Numbered from the stretch's first letter, positions 9,020 to 18,419 are shown. The stretch is 25,426 nucleotides of DNA from Bremia lactucae (GCF_004359215.1 NC_090614.1:761343-786768); one strand, 5' to 3'. Made by a program: numbers and translations. The notes: generated by a model not told the origin, from the letters alone.

Positions 9020-9595
9020 AGTTATTTACCGGGAGAGCTTATAATCCGGCCTGCGTGATAACACATCAGCCAAAGCGTTCTGCTTGCCAGACTTATATTT
9101 CACCTCGAAATTGTATTCGGCGAAAAGGAAAGCCATCGAGCCAATCTTTGTGAAAGCTGGGGAGACTTAGTCGCAGTGCGTATAGACGCGTGATCTGTGT
9201 ATATCACAAACGGCTTAGAGCCTAGCAGATGAACTCTGAATTTGACAAGAGAATACTTCATTGGCAGTATCTCTTTGTCATGAACAGGGTAGTGCTTTGC
9301 GCAGATTGAAGCTGTCCAGACTCGAACGCAATTACACTTTCTTGCCCATCAACATCTGTTTGTAACAGAGCACTGCCGATGACAAAATCCGATGCGTCAT
9401 AGATGACGTTAAGAAGCCAATTTGGATTTGGCAGAACCAGAATCGAGGCATGGATATAACTATTTTTAGCTGCTTTACAAGCATCATTCTCGGTGCTGGT
9501 CCCGCACCAAACCGTATCTTCTTACAAAGATTGGGTAATGCATAATGTCGGCGGGGAATGATGAGATTTACTCTTGCGTACCATTCCATATTCGT
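9020..9595 (-). pseudogene. pol: Chromovirus C pol: RNase H
   Basis: The minus strand gives VWCGTSTENDACKAAKNSY, ILVLPNPNWLLNVIYDASDF, VIGSALLQTDVDGQESVIAF, then, after stops, YTDHASIRTA, LSQRLARWLSFSPNT and near 9050 the ending of the RNase H region. YDASDF holds the catalytic aspartate, followed by the TDHASLRT and SQRMARWL blocks of gypsy elements. The upstream RT part is missing; at about 9598 the sequence switches to copia-C gag. Confidence 0.83.
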
Positions 9596-9597
9596 GC

Positions 9598-9722
9598 TTA
9601 AACTTATACTTGAGATGATCTAGCAAGTTCTCACGCACCAGTGCCATCCGGGCACCAAATTCTTAAAACAAGCAATTGTCATCGCGAAGGGTTTCGCTCT
9701 GATCGCGCGATTTTGGGCTCAT
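9598..9722 (-). pseudogene. gag: Copia-C gag N-terminal fragment
   Basis: The frame starts with ATG at 9722-9720 and reads MSPKSRDQSETLRDDNCLF, a TAA, EFGARMALVRENLLDHLKY. It parallels the copia-D gag start (MSPNVGVAND, DNYFVWEFNARMKLAKKGLL). About 40 codons remain before the switch to chromovirus RNase H. Confidence 0.75.
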
Positions 9723-9726
9723 AGCC
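9715..9726 (-). other. Copia-C primer-binding site (tRNA-Met anticodon type)
   Basis: GGGCTCATAGCC next to the LTR resembles the anticodon stem-loop of initiator methionine tRNA (GGGCUCAUAACC) with one difference. It lies immediately inside the 5' LTR and includes the gag start codon on the minus strand. Confidence 0.65.
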
Positions 9727-10020
9727 TGTTGATTATTACAGGTGGTAAGAGGATAAATGGAAAGTGATATATATTGATGTAATAGACACATCCTCGCTCT
9801 CTACTGCTGTCTTGTGTGTAGTCTTTACACTCGTTACATCTAGCTGTGTCTACATATGCATGGGTAAGATCAATGCTCAATATCACATCTTATGAGCTTG
9901 GGATCTTGCTACAACCTTTACTCCTTGTAAACTGCTACTCGTGACACATTTGAGTGTCAATAGTAATAACGTCAGACGACGTTCCCGATTATAATCTGTG
10001 ATTTGTTGCAGATGTTAACA
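9727..10020 (-). mobile_element. Copia-C 5' LTR
   Basis: Starts TGTTGATTATTAC and ends GATGTTAACA on the plus strand. It is homologous to 3157-3447. One base separates it from the copia-D LTR at 10022, so target-site duplications cannot be checked. Confidence 0.82.
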
Positions 10021-10021
10021 A

Positions 10022-10219
10022 TGTTGGGGTATGACAACACACGTAAGAATGTCTTCGAGTAGGGGAAAATGGAAAGTATAATCGTTCTTATAAAACCCTC
10101 ATACATGAAACGTGCTCAAATGTAACAACCTCGCTTACTCTTCTTCTTGTGTCATTCAAGACAGTAACCGCACAATCAGCACGACAACGAACCGTCGCCT
10201 GATGTTCCACCTTCAACAG
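10022..10219 (-). mobile_element. Copia-D 3' LTR
   Basis: Plus-strand ends TGTTGGGGTATGAC and CCACCTTCAACA. Shares nearly all of its length with 14237-14436, including ACAACGAACCGTCGCCTGATG and CGTTCTTATAAAACCCTC. A fragment of the same LTR lies at 24896-25066 on the plus strand. Confidence 0.9.
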
Positions 10220-10269
10220 TCTTCCTCGACATGAAGTTTCCAATATTGGTCTTGGCCACGAGAAATTGA

Positions 10270-10975
10270 AACTTCTTTGTCGAAATGGTCTTGGTCAGGA
10301 AGATAGCGAGCTGCAACTTGTTTCAATACACTCCAGCTGAATTAGCTTGTTCTTGACTTGACCACGGACAAAATGATAGCGTATATCAATGTGTTTCGCA
10401 CGACTTTAATATCCTTCATTTTTCGCGGTAGCGATAGCACTCTGATTGTCCTCGTACACCAATACTGGACCATCAATCTTGACCTTCATCTCCAGCAATA
10501 GCGATTTAGTCCACAATACTTCTTGAATGCACAATGATAGAGCCAAGTATTCGACTTCAGCAGTGCTTAGTGACACACTATTTTTCATTTTTGACCTGAA
10601 AATCACGGATGATCCGTTGACCATCACCATCACACCTGGTGTTGAGCGTCGATCGTCCTTGTTACTGTCCCAATTAGCGTCACTTAATGCACTCAGCTGC
10701 AGTTCACGTGACTTGCTCCGACAGCTTATTCCATCCATAGCGGTGGCGTTGAAAAACGCAGCACTCGGATGGCCACATTCTAATGTTCTTCACTTGGTTT
10801 TTCTAAGTGACAACTCAATTGACACACCGCGAATGCAATATCGGGTCTTGTGCCGGTTGCCACGTACAGAAGTGAACCAACCAAAGAATGATACGGATGA
10901 TTCTTCATTTTTGGGTCCATCAAGTCACACTTTATCATGTTCTGGCCTTTCACACCCGGATTATACATAGGTCCA
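10270..10975 (-). pseudogene. pol: Copia-D RNase H and RT end
   Basis: On the minus strand 10968-10780 reads YHSLVGSLLYVATGTRPDIAF (broken here by limits of space), VCQLSCHLEKPSEEH. Then 10738-10406 reads LSALSDANWDSNKDDRRSTP, GSSVIFRSKMKNSVSLSTAE, VEYLALSLCIQEVLW, YEDNQSAIATAKNEGY and beyond a TAA RAKHIDIRYHFVR. These are the copia SDADWA, LSTAEAEY, DNQSAI and KHIDIRYHF blocks. Two frames and several stops show decay. Confidence 0.88.
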
Positions 10976-11039
10976 GCATTATCTTGATTAAAGTTTTATA
11001 CCATTTTGCTATACACGCGCTTTGACTGATCTTGAGCTG

Positions 11040-11713
11040 TTTCTCCTCCATCTTGTAGTCAACTTCGGGTGCCCAGAATAAATCGCACTTTACCTAGTGA
11101 AAATTAGCTGACAATTCATCGGCAACTTGCTTGATTTAGTCGTACGAAAGACCGTTAATGAGCATGTCGTCGACATATAACGTCACGTAAATCCATAAAA
11201 ACTGTCAAATCTACGAACAAATACACACGCCAAAAACCCTATGCTCTTTAAAATACTTAAAATAGTTTTAAACCTGTTGCAGCAGCTTGTTTTAGTCCAT
11301 ACAGGCTTCGATTAAGCTTCAGCACTTGACTTAATTGCATTGCAACACCCTCGGGTGTATTTTTAAACACCCCTCCTTCGAGAATACCTTTGGAAAATGC
11401 TGCATCGACATCATATTGATTCATAGTCATCAACATACCGCGAAAACACACGAATTGAGTTCATGTTCGCGAACGGAAAATACGTGTCGTAGTTATCAAA
11501 TCCATAGGTCTGACGATAACCTAGTGCCACAAGCCGAGCCTTATATCGCTCAATATCACCGTTTTCATTTCCCTTGATGGCGAGCACCCACTTAGTTTCA
11601 ATTACGTTCTTTTCTAACGAATGTCCACGGGACTCCACGTCTTTTTTGCTATTAAGTGCCTTCAGTTCGGCCTTTATCGCTTCTTTCCACATCGTACTTT
11701 GTGGAGACTTCAT
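11040..11713 (-). pseudogene. pol: Copia-D reverse transcriptase
   Basis: The minus strand reads STMWKEAIKAELKALNSKKD, VIETKWVLAIKGNENGDIER, YKARLVALGYRQTYGFDNYD, NMNSIRVF, then in another frame NQYDVDAAFSKGILEGGVF, LKLNRSLYGLKQA, and further on the catalytic YVDDMLING (YVDD at 11166-11177). The polymerase motifs are well kept, but frame changes near 11430 and 11260 and stops in the last third break it. Confidence 0.88.
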
Positions 11714-12195
11714 AACATCTTGGTACGTGATGGATTTTCAAATGCCGCATTAGCTTGATCATACTCAATACGATATCGTTTCAAGGCACGTTCCACAGGT
11801 TCATCTTTACATGACGAAACGATAGCATCTGACATCCCGACCGGAACCAAAGCTTGTGAGTCTGAACTTGGAGGAGATATTGCGAGAGGGTTATTGTGTC
11901 TACTGACACGAGATGAATGTGTCTCCAGACTGTCATCGAGATCTTCCCTGGGCACAATGGCTTGAATATCATCATCAATTAAACCAGCTGGATGCATGTA
12001 CACGTCATCGATATCGAAAGCAAAATCATCTGCATGTCCAATCTCTAGACGTGTAACCAACGACATTAATTCTCGAGGAGGCGAGACTATTTTATATTTG
12101 ATCACTGCTAGTCTGGTCAACCTCCATATATTCACTTTCATCGTGATTCGAGGAAATTGGTGATTGAACCCTGATATCTTCGTCTCCTTTGTCAT
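11710..12195 (-). pseudogene. pol: Copia-D linker between integrase and RT
   Basis: A 161-codon frame on the minus strand rich in acidic and serine residues (LEIGHADDFAFDIDDV, DDIQAIVPREDLDDS, SPPSSDSQALVPVG), ending EYDQANAAFENPSRTKML. Copia polyproteins have such a low-complexity spacer between integrase and RT. It overlaps the integrase end in a different frame, so a shift lies near 12100. Confidence 0.65.
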
Positions 12196-13074
12196 TTATT
12201 TTTGCGTAAATGTCACTGACCTCGAGTCTTTCTGAATTATGATTCCAGACACGATAACCCTTCATTTCGTGTGAATAACCAAGAAACATGCACTGAAATG
12301 CCTTCTTGTCCAATTTAGCACGTTTCGCTTTGTCAATGTGTGCCTAACCTTTAGCACCAAAAGCACGCATGTATGATTTGTCTGGCTTTAAGCCAAAACA
12401 CATCTTTTTGTCGGGTATTAAGCGCACGTGACCCGGTTGGTCACACCCTACAGCTGTATTTATATCTTCAGCCCACCACTTCCTTTCCACTTGCGTGTGG
12501 TTTAGCATCGATATTGCACGTTCCATCTGTGTCCTATTCATTTGTTCAGCCATTCCATCTTGCTGCGGGGAATATGGCACTGTCGCTTGGTGTACTATTC
12601 CAGCCTCGCGAAAAACTTCAGCGATTTTCTTGTTGATGTATTCGCCATCATTGTCGGTGCAAATGCATTTGATTTTGGATTTCAGTTGGTTTTCATCATC
12701 GACTTGTATTCGACAAACTTTCCCAGCACTTCAGACATATTAGCAATGAAGTATGTCACCACGCGCAAAATATCATTCAGAAATGTAACCACGTATCGTG
12801 CTCCTCCTTGAGAGTTTGTCTCCATTGGACCCATCCCATCACTGTGAACAAATTGGAGCAGTGAGTTTGTCTTCACTTTGCCGTGACTTGACGTTGGAAA
12901 TGGTTTGACTGACGACTTTCCATTCACACATTTCTCGCAAATTCCGTCTTGATCATCAACATCATCACTCGAAGCTTGCACATTTATTCCTTCTATACAA
13001 TTGTTTAGGTTTTTCAACGTCTTCATTGGAAGATGTCGTAGTCGTGCATGCCACACACTAGGACTTAGATCTTA
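12092..13074 (-). pseudogene. pol: Copia-D integrase
   Basis: The minus strand reads VWHARLRHLPMKTLKNLNN, DGICEKCVNGKSSVKPFP (H-H-C-C zinc module), LLQFVHSDGMGPM (first catalytic Asp), ARYVVTFLNDI, then in a shifted frame ICTDNDGEY (second Asp), VPYSPQQDGMAEQMNRT (Glu), followed by WWAEDINTAV, AFGAKG, KAFQCMFLGYSHEMKGYRVW. All three DDE residues are visible. A stop at 12682 with a frame change nearby and a stop at 12344 interrupt it. Confidence 0.88.
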
Positions 13075-13519
13075 AATTATACAACCAAACACTTCGCTAG
13101 TAAATGCCGACCCTAATGTTGCACATTCCATCTTAAATATTTTTTCCAATTTGTTTACTTTCGCCACCACACCTGGACCATTCCTGATCACACATGTTTT
13201 GTTCGTAAAAGTTACATCCAACCCTTTTTCCGATAGTGCAGAAATTTATAGCAGTCTGCGATCCGACTCTGGAACGTACAGCACGTCTTCAATGCGAATT
13301 GGCACATTGTTTTTCAGAATAATTCGAATCGTACCAATTCCAGCAGCCATAACTGTCTGCCCATTTGCGATCGAGATGCCGATTGACCGATTCAACGATC
13401 GAATCTCCACAAATTCATCTTGGTATGGGCACATGTGACTACTCGCACCACTGTCGAGTAGCCAACCTTCCGAACCATGCTCACTAACAGTAAACGCTTG
13501 CTCGTTATTTTTCTTGTTG
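13075..13519 (-). pseudogene. pol: Copia-D protease
   Basis: Directly after the gag stop the same frame continues NNEQAFTVSEHGSEGWLLDS and GASSHMCPYQDEFVEI; the aspartic protease motif DSGAS is at 13441-13455. Then SIGISIANGQTVMAAGIGT and IRIEDVLYVPESDRRLL follow, the typical end of a copia protease. In-frame stops at 13246-13248 and near 13075 break the polyprotein. The protease would cut Gag-Pol during particle maturation. Confidence 0.85.
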
Positions 13520-13521
13520 GC

Positions 13522-14232
13522 TTAATTCTTCCAACAGTCTTGTTTCTTATGACCCTGTTTTCCACATACGAAACACGTCCCGGTAAACTTGTTTCTTGTT
13601 TCCTTAGACCGAAAAACTTTGCCCTTGAAGCTTCTTGTAGCCTTCAATGCAAGTTCACTTTTCTCCTTGCGAGAAATGCCCTCGTATTCACGTCGAAGCA
13701 TTTCTTTGGCTTGAAAAATATCAATTTCCTTCATGTTCTCAATGATTCTGATGATCTGATCATACTCATCAGATAAGCTTCCAAGCAGTATAACGAGCTG
13801 CTCGTCAAACGAAACTTCGTCTCCGATGGCTTGCATGGACATGCACAGCTCATCAAACTTTAGAAAGTGGTCCAGTACACTCTCTCCCTTCTGCATCTTG
13901 AAATCATGTAATTGCCGACGCATCTGCACACGGTTGTGAATATTTCTTCGAAGAAAAAAGCTCTTTAATATCTCCCAAGCTTCTGCAGCCGTGCCTGCAT
14001 TGCGAACCATGGACTGTAGACTTGGGGCGATTGACGTACACACAATCGCGAAGGCCTTCATATCATTGACTTTCCATATCGACGCGTCGGCCCTTGTGGC
14101 ACTCGGTGCCTTCGTCGCGTCGATGTGCTCCAGTAGCCCTTTCTTGGCTAGTTTCATCCGAGCATTAAATTCCCATACAAAGTAGTTGTCCATATTGAGG
14201 ACGTCATTCGCCACACCCACGTTTGGGCTCAT
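13522..14232 (-). CDS. gag: Copia-D gag, uninterrupted
   Basis: A 236-codon frame without stops encodes a copia-type Gag. The N-terminal part (DNYFVWEFNARMKLAKKGLL, AAEAWEILKSFF, RRQLHDFKMQKGESVLDHF, DEQLVILLGSLSDEYDQII) fits the UBN2-type Gag domain. A basic stretch precedes the zinc knuckle CFVCGKQGHKKQDC (C-x2-C-x4-H-x4-C, all ligands present). Gag forms the particle and binds element RNA. The start ATG lies 4 nt from the LTR and inside the primer-binding site, so the leader is nearly absent. The frame ends in a single TAA (13522-13524), after which pol continues in the same frame. This suggests either a recent mutation of a fused gag-pol or stop readthrough; which cannot be told from one copy. 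Confidence 0.88.
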   Translation of the reverse strand: MSPNVGVANDVLNMDNYFVWEFNARMKLAKKGLLEHIDATKAPSATRADASIWKVNDMKAFAIVCTSIAPSLQSMVRNAGTAAEAWEILKSFFLRRNIHNRVQMRRQLHDFKMQKGESVLDHFLKFDELCMSMQAIGDEVSFDEQLVILLGSLSDEYDQIIRIIENMKEIDIFQAKEMLRREYEGISRKEKSELALKATRSFKGKVFRSKETRNKFTGTCFVCGKQGHKKQDCWKN

Positions 14233-14236
14233 AACC
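14225..14236 (-). other. Copia-D primer-binding site overlapping the gag start
   Basis: GGGCTCATAACC on the plus strand equals the anticodon arm of initiator Met-tRNA, so the element RNA (GGTTATGAGCCC) can pair with it. Drosophila copia is known to prime from an internal site of this tRNA using a half molecule. The ATG that pairs with the CAU anticodon is the gag start codon. Confidence 0.75.
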
Positions 14237-14436
14237 TGTTGGGATATGACAACACACTGCGTAAGAATGTCTTCGTGTAGGGAAAATGGAAAAGTAAATT
14301 CGTTCTTATAAAACCCTCATACATGTAACGTACTAAAATGTAACAGCTTCACTTGCTCTTCTTCTTTTGTCATTCACGACAGTAACCGCCACATCAGCAC
14401 GACAACGAACCGTCGCCTGATGTTCCACCTTCAACA
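14237..14436 (-). mobile_element. Copia-D 5' LTR
   Basis: Ends TGTTGGGATATGAC and CCACCTTCAACA on the plus strand, homologous to 10022-10219 with scattered substitutions and small indels. Only GTGAC separates it from the N run. Confidence 0.9.
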
Positions 14437-14441
14437 GTGAC

Positions 14442-14541
14442 NNNNNNNNNNNNNNNNNNNNNNNNNNNNNNNNNNNNNNNNNNNNNNNNNNNNNNNNNNN
14501 NNNNNNNNNNNNNNNNNNNNNNNNNNNNNNNNNNNNNNNNN
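14442..14541. other. Scaffold gap (100 N)
   Basis: Exactly 100 N, a conventional placeholder for a gap of unknown size. It joins a copia-D LTR on the left to the middle of an antisense frame of element A2 on the right, so true adjacency is unproven. Confidence 0.98.
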
Positions 14542-14800
14542 GTCCGACTCGCACTCATAATCGACCTCTAAAGAGGGGTCGTACTCACGTGGTGAATCAC
14601 CACGTGCACTCGCAACACCAAGTGTTGTGCGAGTGGAAGACACTACGGTAGACGGAACGTCTACCGCAAGAGATAACAATGCGTCACCCGCGGCTGCACG
14701 AACCGCAGCCGAAGGTTCAACACTATCCTCACCCCGCATGAATTGTTCCTTCATGCGATGGAATTTAAAATGATGGATCTGACCAATCAAAATCATTTTA
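14542..14800 (-). pseudogene. Antisense reading frame of element A2, N-terminal part
   Basis: The minus strand reads MILIGQIHHFKFHRM, EPSAAVRAAAGDALLSLAVD, TLGVASARGDSPREYDPS and LEVDYECESD before running into the gap. It is open throughout. Residues match the A1 and A4 antisense frames closely, including AAAGDALLSLA and DPSLEVDYECESD. The likely start lies about 80 bp from the A2 LTR at 14874; an upstream in-frame ATG exists at 14832. Confidence 0.6.
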
Positions 14801-14860
14801 AAAATTAAGTGGTCATTTAGCGACCACTCCACCTAATGACATTCAGAGTGATTGTCGTTT

Positions 14861-14873
14861 AAGGGAGGGGTGA
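14861..14873 (+). other. Polypurine tract of element A2
   Basis: AAGGGAGGGGTGA before TGTAACGGGG, identical to the A1 tract. Confidence 0.8.
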
Positions 14874-15323
14874 TGTAACGGGGTGTATCGTTACATGAAA
14901 TTAACAATAAAAGATTGTTAATTAATATTATCCAAAAGGTAGATAATATTTGGAGGAAATTACTTTAAATAGTAATTTCCTGAATTCTTATCCATAAATA
15001 GGTATAGACCATTATGTCTATTTATTCCGCAGACTAATCAGCTGTAGAAGTAATCAAAGAGAGTTACGAGATAAGATAGATAAGAATTCATTTACATGTT
15101 TAGTATTAGTTTATAGTTAAGACAACATTTACAAAGATAGATTAACAAGACACTTAACTATATTAATACAGTTTTCATTTTACACTCTTAAGCTAACTTG
15201 CCTTAAGAGAAGTCTTCCTCTATACATACAGTGTACGTCACCTAACGAAAGGCACCACTCACATCTGAAGCAGTGTGAAGTGGACTTGTACTGAAACAGT
15301 ACAAGTCGCAGTGCCCCGTTACA
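14874..15323 (+). mobile_element. 3' LTR of element A2 (LTR-A, 450 bp)
   Basis: Starts TGTAACGGGG, ends CCCCGTTACA. Matches 2111-2552 over its whole length with scattered changes. Stems at the start, at 15185-15209 and around GACTTGTACTG/CAGTACAAGTC are kept. In the 15185 stem one base pair is missing from both arms relative to A1. Confidence 0.9.
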
Positions 15324-15512
15324 ATAAGTAAATATAGGGTTTTATATCTACTTCCTCCGCGGTCCAATCAGCACTAGACGCCGGTCAAAGAGAAAGAAAG
15401 ATAAGACTTTATTACAGCAAGTGTTTTAAGAAAGAGTGTTCCTCTGCACGTACTAGTGTACGTGAAGTGACGTGTGGCACCACTTGCACTGAGGCAGTGC
15501 AAGTCGGCACTG
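15324..15512 (+). mobile_element. Partial LTR of an LTR-A relative
   Basis: Joins the A2 LTR without a spacer. It aligns with the middle and end of LTR-A type repeats (TATATCTACTTCCTCCGCGG resembles the A4 LTR) with an internal deletion. It carries the terminal stem as ACTTGCACTG/CAGTGCAAGT (15482-15504) and ends at ACTGCCCC without the terminal GTTACA. It abuts element A3 sequence. Confidence 0.65.
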
Positions 15513-15548
15513 CCCCAGTTGCCTGTGCATTCGCACGCTGACTCCACA

Positions 15549-15945
15549 GTTGGACCTGTGTGCAAATTTAGCGTCGGAGATCGACAAAATCGATTGCTGC
15601 CTCCATATATTGGAAGAGGGTCTTGAACACGAGCGCGGTAAGTGTCACTCTTCAAAGCAGATGGTGCAGGCTCATTATATCGAGCGGTTGGACAATCGTT
15701 CGAAGAGTGCGTACTCAATGTTGGATTACGTGCCGAAGTATCACGCTCTTCGTGATGAGCTGTCGTCGGCTCATCGCGGTTTCGAGGATCTTCGGACCCG
15801 ACATGAGATTCTCCAGATTTAGCACGAGAATCTGGTTCGTGACCACAAGAATCTTTTAGGGATTCATGAATAGGGTGGTCAGATCCGTCCTCGAAAGAAA
15901 CCGCGTACTGATGGTACGGGCAGAGCCGACAAACTTAAGACGTAG
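15549..15945 (+). pseudogene. Antisense reading frame of element A3, C-terminal part
   Basis: The plus strand reads QLDLCANLASEIDKID, LHILEEGLEHERGK, QMVQAHYIERLD, YHALRDELSSAHRGFEDLRT, RHEILQ, a TAG, HENLVRDHKNLLGIHE, a TAG, GGQIRPRKKPRTDGTGRADK and a stop at 15943-15945. Heptad-like spacing suggests a coiled coil, and RPRKKPR resembles a nuclear localisation signal. It matches the A1 minus frame at 730-446. It lies opposite the pol C-terminal linker, which is also open on the minus strand here, so which strand is constrained is unclear. The N-terminal part and the A3 3' LTR are missing. Confidence 0.5.
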
Positions 15946-17171
15946 GATGCGTTCGCATCCTATGTGGCAATTCTATTGTGCATGCATTGCCTCTGCGACG
16001 CAGAACACGGAATGGTTCGATGAACTTGGGTAGTAATTTATTGCTACCCACATTATTGACTACATGCTTAGGTACTTTTACCGTAGAGAGTAGTATTATG
16101 TCATTAATTAAATGAAAGAACATTTGCTCTACCATGATTGTCTGCGTTTCGTTTCTGACGGTCAACTGCGTTAGCAATGAAATCCTGTACGAAACGGACA
16201 ACTGTTTCTCAAGCCAGCAGAAATTCCTCTGCATTCTCATCTTCTGTGTTGAATGTTTCGACATCGACGTTACTCGTGTCGCTGGTAACTTCGACGCGTG
16301 ATGATCATGAGCCAGAAATGATTTTGCTCGTGCGAGTCCTCCCCCCCTTCAACTAGAGGATCCCTTTAATTGGGTGGGTATGCGTTGTAGACGCATGAAC
16401 TGAATTGTTGATGGCGCATAAGACCATCGGTAAGAACTCGCTCCAACTCGGATACGAATGGACGTAACATCGAAGTATCCCTTCGGGAACGCGAATAACG
16501 CATTCCATCTGACCACCTTTATCTAACTGATTAGAAGTTGACATAGTCAGCCGTGTTCCGAGAGTCGGAACACGGATTGTCAAAACTCCGCCGTGAATCG
16601 TGGATCTCTGTCTGAGACTAATCCATGGTGTAAAATATTCAGTCTGAATTATGTGTCGTTAAAGACACGGGCACAGCCCGTAGCCGTAATCGACTCTGGT
16701 ACCGCAGCAAGATGTACCATCTTGATGAATCTGTCTACAAAAACCAGAATTCTATTGTTTTTGTGATCGTCTTAGGGAATTTCGAAGACGAAATCTAAAG
16801 ATACGGACTGCCGCATTCTGCCGAAAGTGGTAGAAATTGGAGAGTTGCACGGGATGAAGAACAAGGCTTCACCCGTTGATATCCCTAGCAAGCACGAATG
16901 TACTTGCGCACGAACTGGTATTGGCGGAGCCAGTAATAGTCGTGACTTACGGTGAGATAAGTTTTCACACGTCCACGATGCCCACTTGTTGGTGCATCGT
17001 GATACTTATACATGATGCGCAAGCGCAATCATTATGAGTAGAGACGATGACACGTGGAGTGTCGCCGTCAACGGCTGTGCAGTACAGTAAGCCTTTGCGG
17101 GTTGTGTATCGATCGGATGACGATCGACATAAAGCCGGTAAATATTTAAAAGATTTATTGAATAAATTCAT
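15946..17171 (-). pseudogene. pol: Element A3 pol: integrase
   Basis: The minus strand gives, in order, GLLYCTAVDGDTPRVIVST and the zinc-module remnant near 17100-16880 (RKYIRAC, RVKP), weak core segments to 16600, LGTRLTMSTSNQ, ECVIRVPEGILRCYVHSY, PSWSEFLPMVLCAINNSVHA, and then NVGSNKLLPKFIEPFRVLRR and IELPHRMRTHPTS. The C-terminal segment matches A1 1-330. Many stops are present. Confidence 0.83.
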
Positions 17172-18314
17172 AGATGATCTATTAAACGCAGAAGGTCTTT
17201 ATCTTCTGTGCGGGATTTCCTTATGTCATCAAACAAAGTTGATGACGGAACACTTGTAAGGAGTGTTGCAACAGTGGGATTATTTCCATTGATGGATTGT
17301 GCAGCCGGCTCGAAATTAAATCGTTGTGAAAACGCATCAGCGACGACATTAAGTCGTCCTGGTTTATAGTCCACGTTGAAATTATACTCCGCGGAGAAGG
17401 ATAGCCCCCTCGCCATTCTTTGCGAGATGTGTGGGCTGTTTACGGCCGTGTGTAATGACGCATTGGCCGTATTTAGGATGAATAATCTATTTCTAAGGAG
17501 GTAGATTCTAAATTAAGCAAGTGCATATCGCATGGCAAGGAAATCCTTGTCATGCACTGGGTAATTGTGTTCAGCTGGTTGCAGCTGACGCAATTGGTAA
17601 CATACGATGCGCGCTGCGCCGCGCCGTCCGTTTCGTATTGCATTAACGCACAGCCGATTGCGAAATTTTGGAGTCACAGACCACATGGAATGGTCTGTCT
17701 CAATCTGCAATCGCCAAGATGGGCGATTGCATCAAGCTTTGCTTGATGCCCGCAAAGAACGCTGCCAATCAGCGATTTATAACCATTTTTTGTTTTTTCA
17801 AGAGACGAGAGAGATGAACTGTCATCTCGGCATAATTGCGAGAGTACTTGTGCAAGTACGCCGCTAAACCAAGGAACTTCCTATGTCCCTTGACATCGAC
17901 TGAAACTGGCTAGTCGTAATTGCCTTGATCTTTCCAAGTTCAGGGTGCACGCCTTATTTCCCGACGATGCACCAAAGAAGTGGTATTTTGCTTGCAGCGA
18001 ATATACACTTCTTGAGATTTGCATACAACTAAGGCTTTCGCATAAGTGTAAGATTCTGACAAACGTAAGTTTTATGAACTTCCACGTCCGTCTTTCCGTC
18101 CATGGCCCGGCTATGGACGAATATATCGTCAAAATGACTCGGTGCAAATTCTGGCACTGGTCTCAATATATTCGTTACGCATCTGTTGAATGTTGCAGGG
18201 GCGTTACTAAGTCCCATTGGCATTACTAGCCATTCCCAGAGCATCCCACTGGGAGTGCTCACTGCTGTGTACAGGATGTGCCGTACCCGACTGTGATAGC
18301 GCAATCACAGTCGG
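16552..18314. repeat. Hairpin-dense segment in element A3 pol
   Basis: Perfect stems include 16552-16574 (10 bp, loop GAG), 17676-17698 (8 bp), 17707-17730 (9 bp), 17729-17749 (8 bp) and 18287-18314 (11 bp, loop 6). Three consecutive stems fill 17676-17749. The density is like that of A1, here inside RT, RNase H and integrase coding. Confidence 0.8.
17250..17720 (-). pseudogene. pol: Element A3 pol: RNase H
   Basis: The minus strand reads RIVCYQLRQLQPAEHNYPVH, DKDFLAMRYALA, then further left MARGLSFSAEYNFNVDYKPG, RLNVVADAFSQRFNFEP and a spacer rich in charged residues. These correspond to the RQL..AE.NYPVHDKELLAM and RMARWLSFFAEYNF.V.YKPG blocks of gypsy RNase H. Frame changes separate the pieces. 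Confidence 0.85.
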
Positions 18315-18410
18315 AAGACGTTGAGGGAATTAGTCCTCACGGAGGATTTTTTTCAAATATTTAATGCTTAAGTGACTAGACTTTAGCATCCCGAGGAAGT
18401 AATCCCTCGG
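17760..18410 (-). pseudogene. pol: Element A3 pol: reverse transcriptase
   Basis: The minus strand reads HILYTAVSTPSGMLWEWLVM, PMGLSNAPATFNRCVTNILR, PEFAPSHFDDIFVHSRAMDG, KTDVEVHKTY. The catalytic motif is HFDD at 18125-18136 where related elements have YFDD. The region upstream in the frame (18340-18410) is degenerate, and the boundary with element A4 lies somewhere in 18330-18430. Confidence 0.87.
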
Positions 18411-18419
18411 CCCGCTGTG

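Larger units (their letters stand above)
3157..10020 (-). mobile_element. Copia-C: Ty1/copia element, rearranged by chromovirus sequence
   Basis: Two LTRs of about 291 and 294 bp in the same orientation bracket this block, with a polypurine tract inside the left one and a primer-binding site inside the right one. Reading on the minus strand the order is LTR, gag start, [chromovirus block 5690-9595], pre-integrase domain, RT, RNase H, LTR. The catalytic integrase core and most of gag and protease are gone. All coding parts have stops. Confidence 0.8.
10022..14436 (-). mobile_element. Copia-D: near full-length Ty1/copia element
   Basis: LTRs of 198 bp (10022-10219) and 200 bp (14237-14436) flank gag, protease, integrase, RT and RNase H in copia order on the minus strand. 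By eye the LTRs are about 90% identical, so the insertion is not recent. Flanking 5-mers (AACAA left, GTGAC right) do not match, so no target-site duplication is seen; the right flank ends at the scaffold gap 5 bases later. Confidence 0.9.

Noticed and set aside
10017..14441. Target-site duplication of copia-D
   Set aside because: Flanks AACAA and GTGAC do not match.
17881..18229. Frames of 88-94 codons on either strand
   Set aside because: Shadows of the A3 reverse transcriptase or its broken frames; only the HFDD frame has family motifs.
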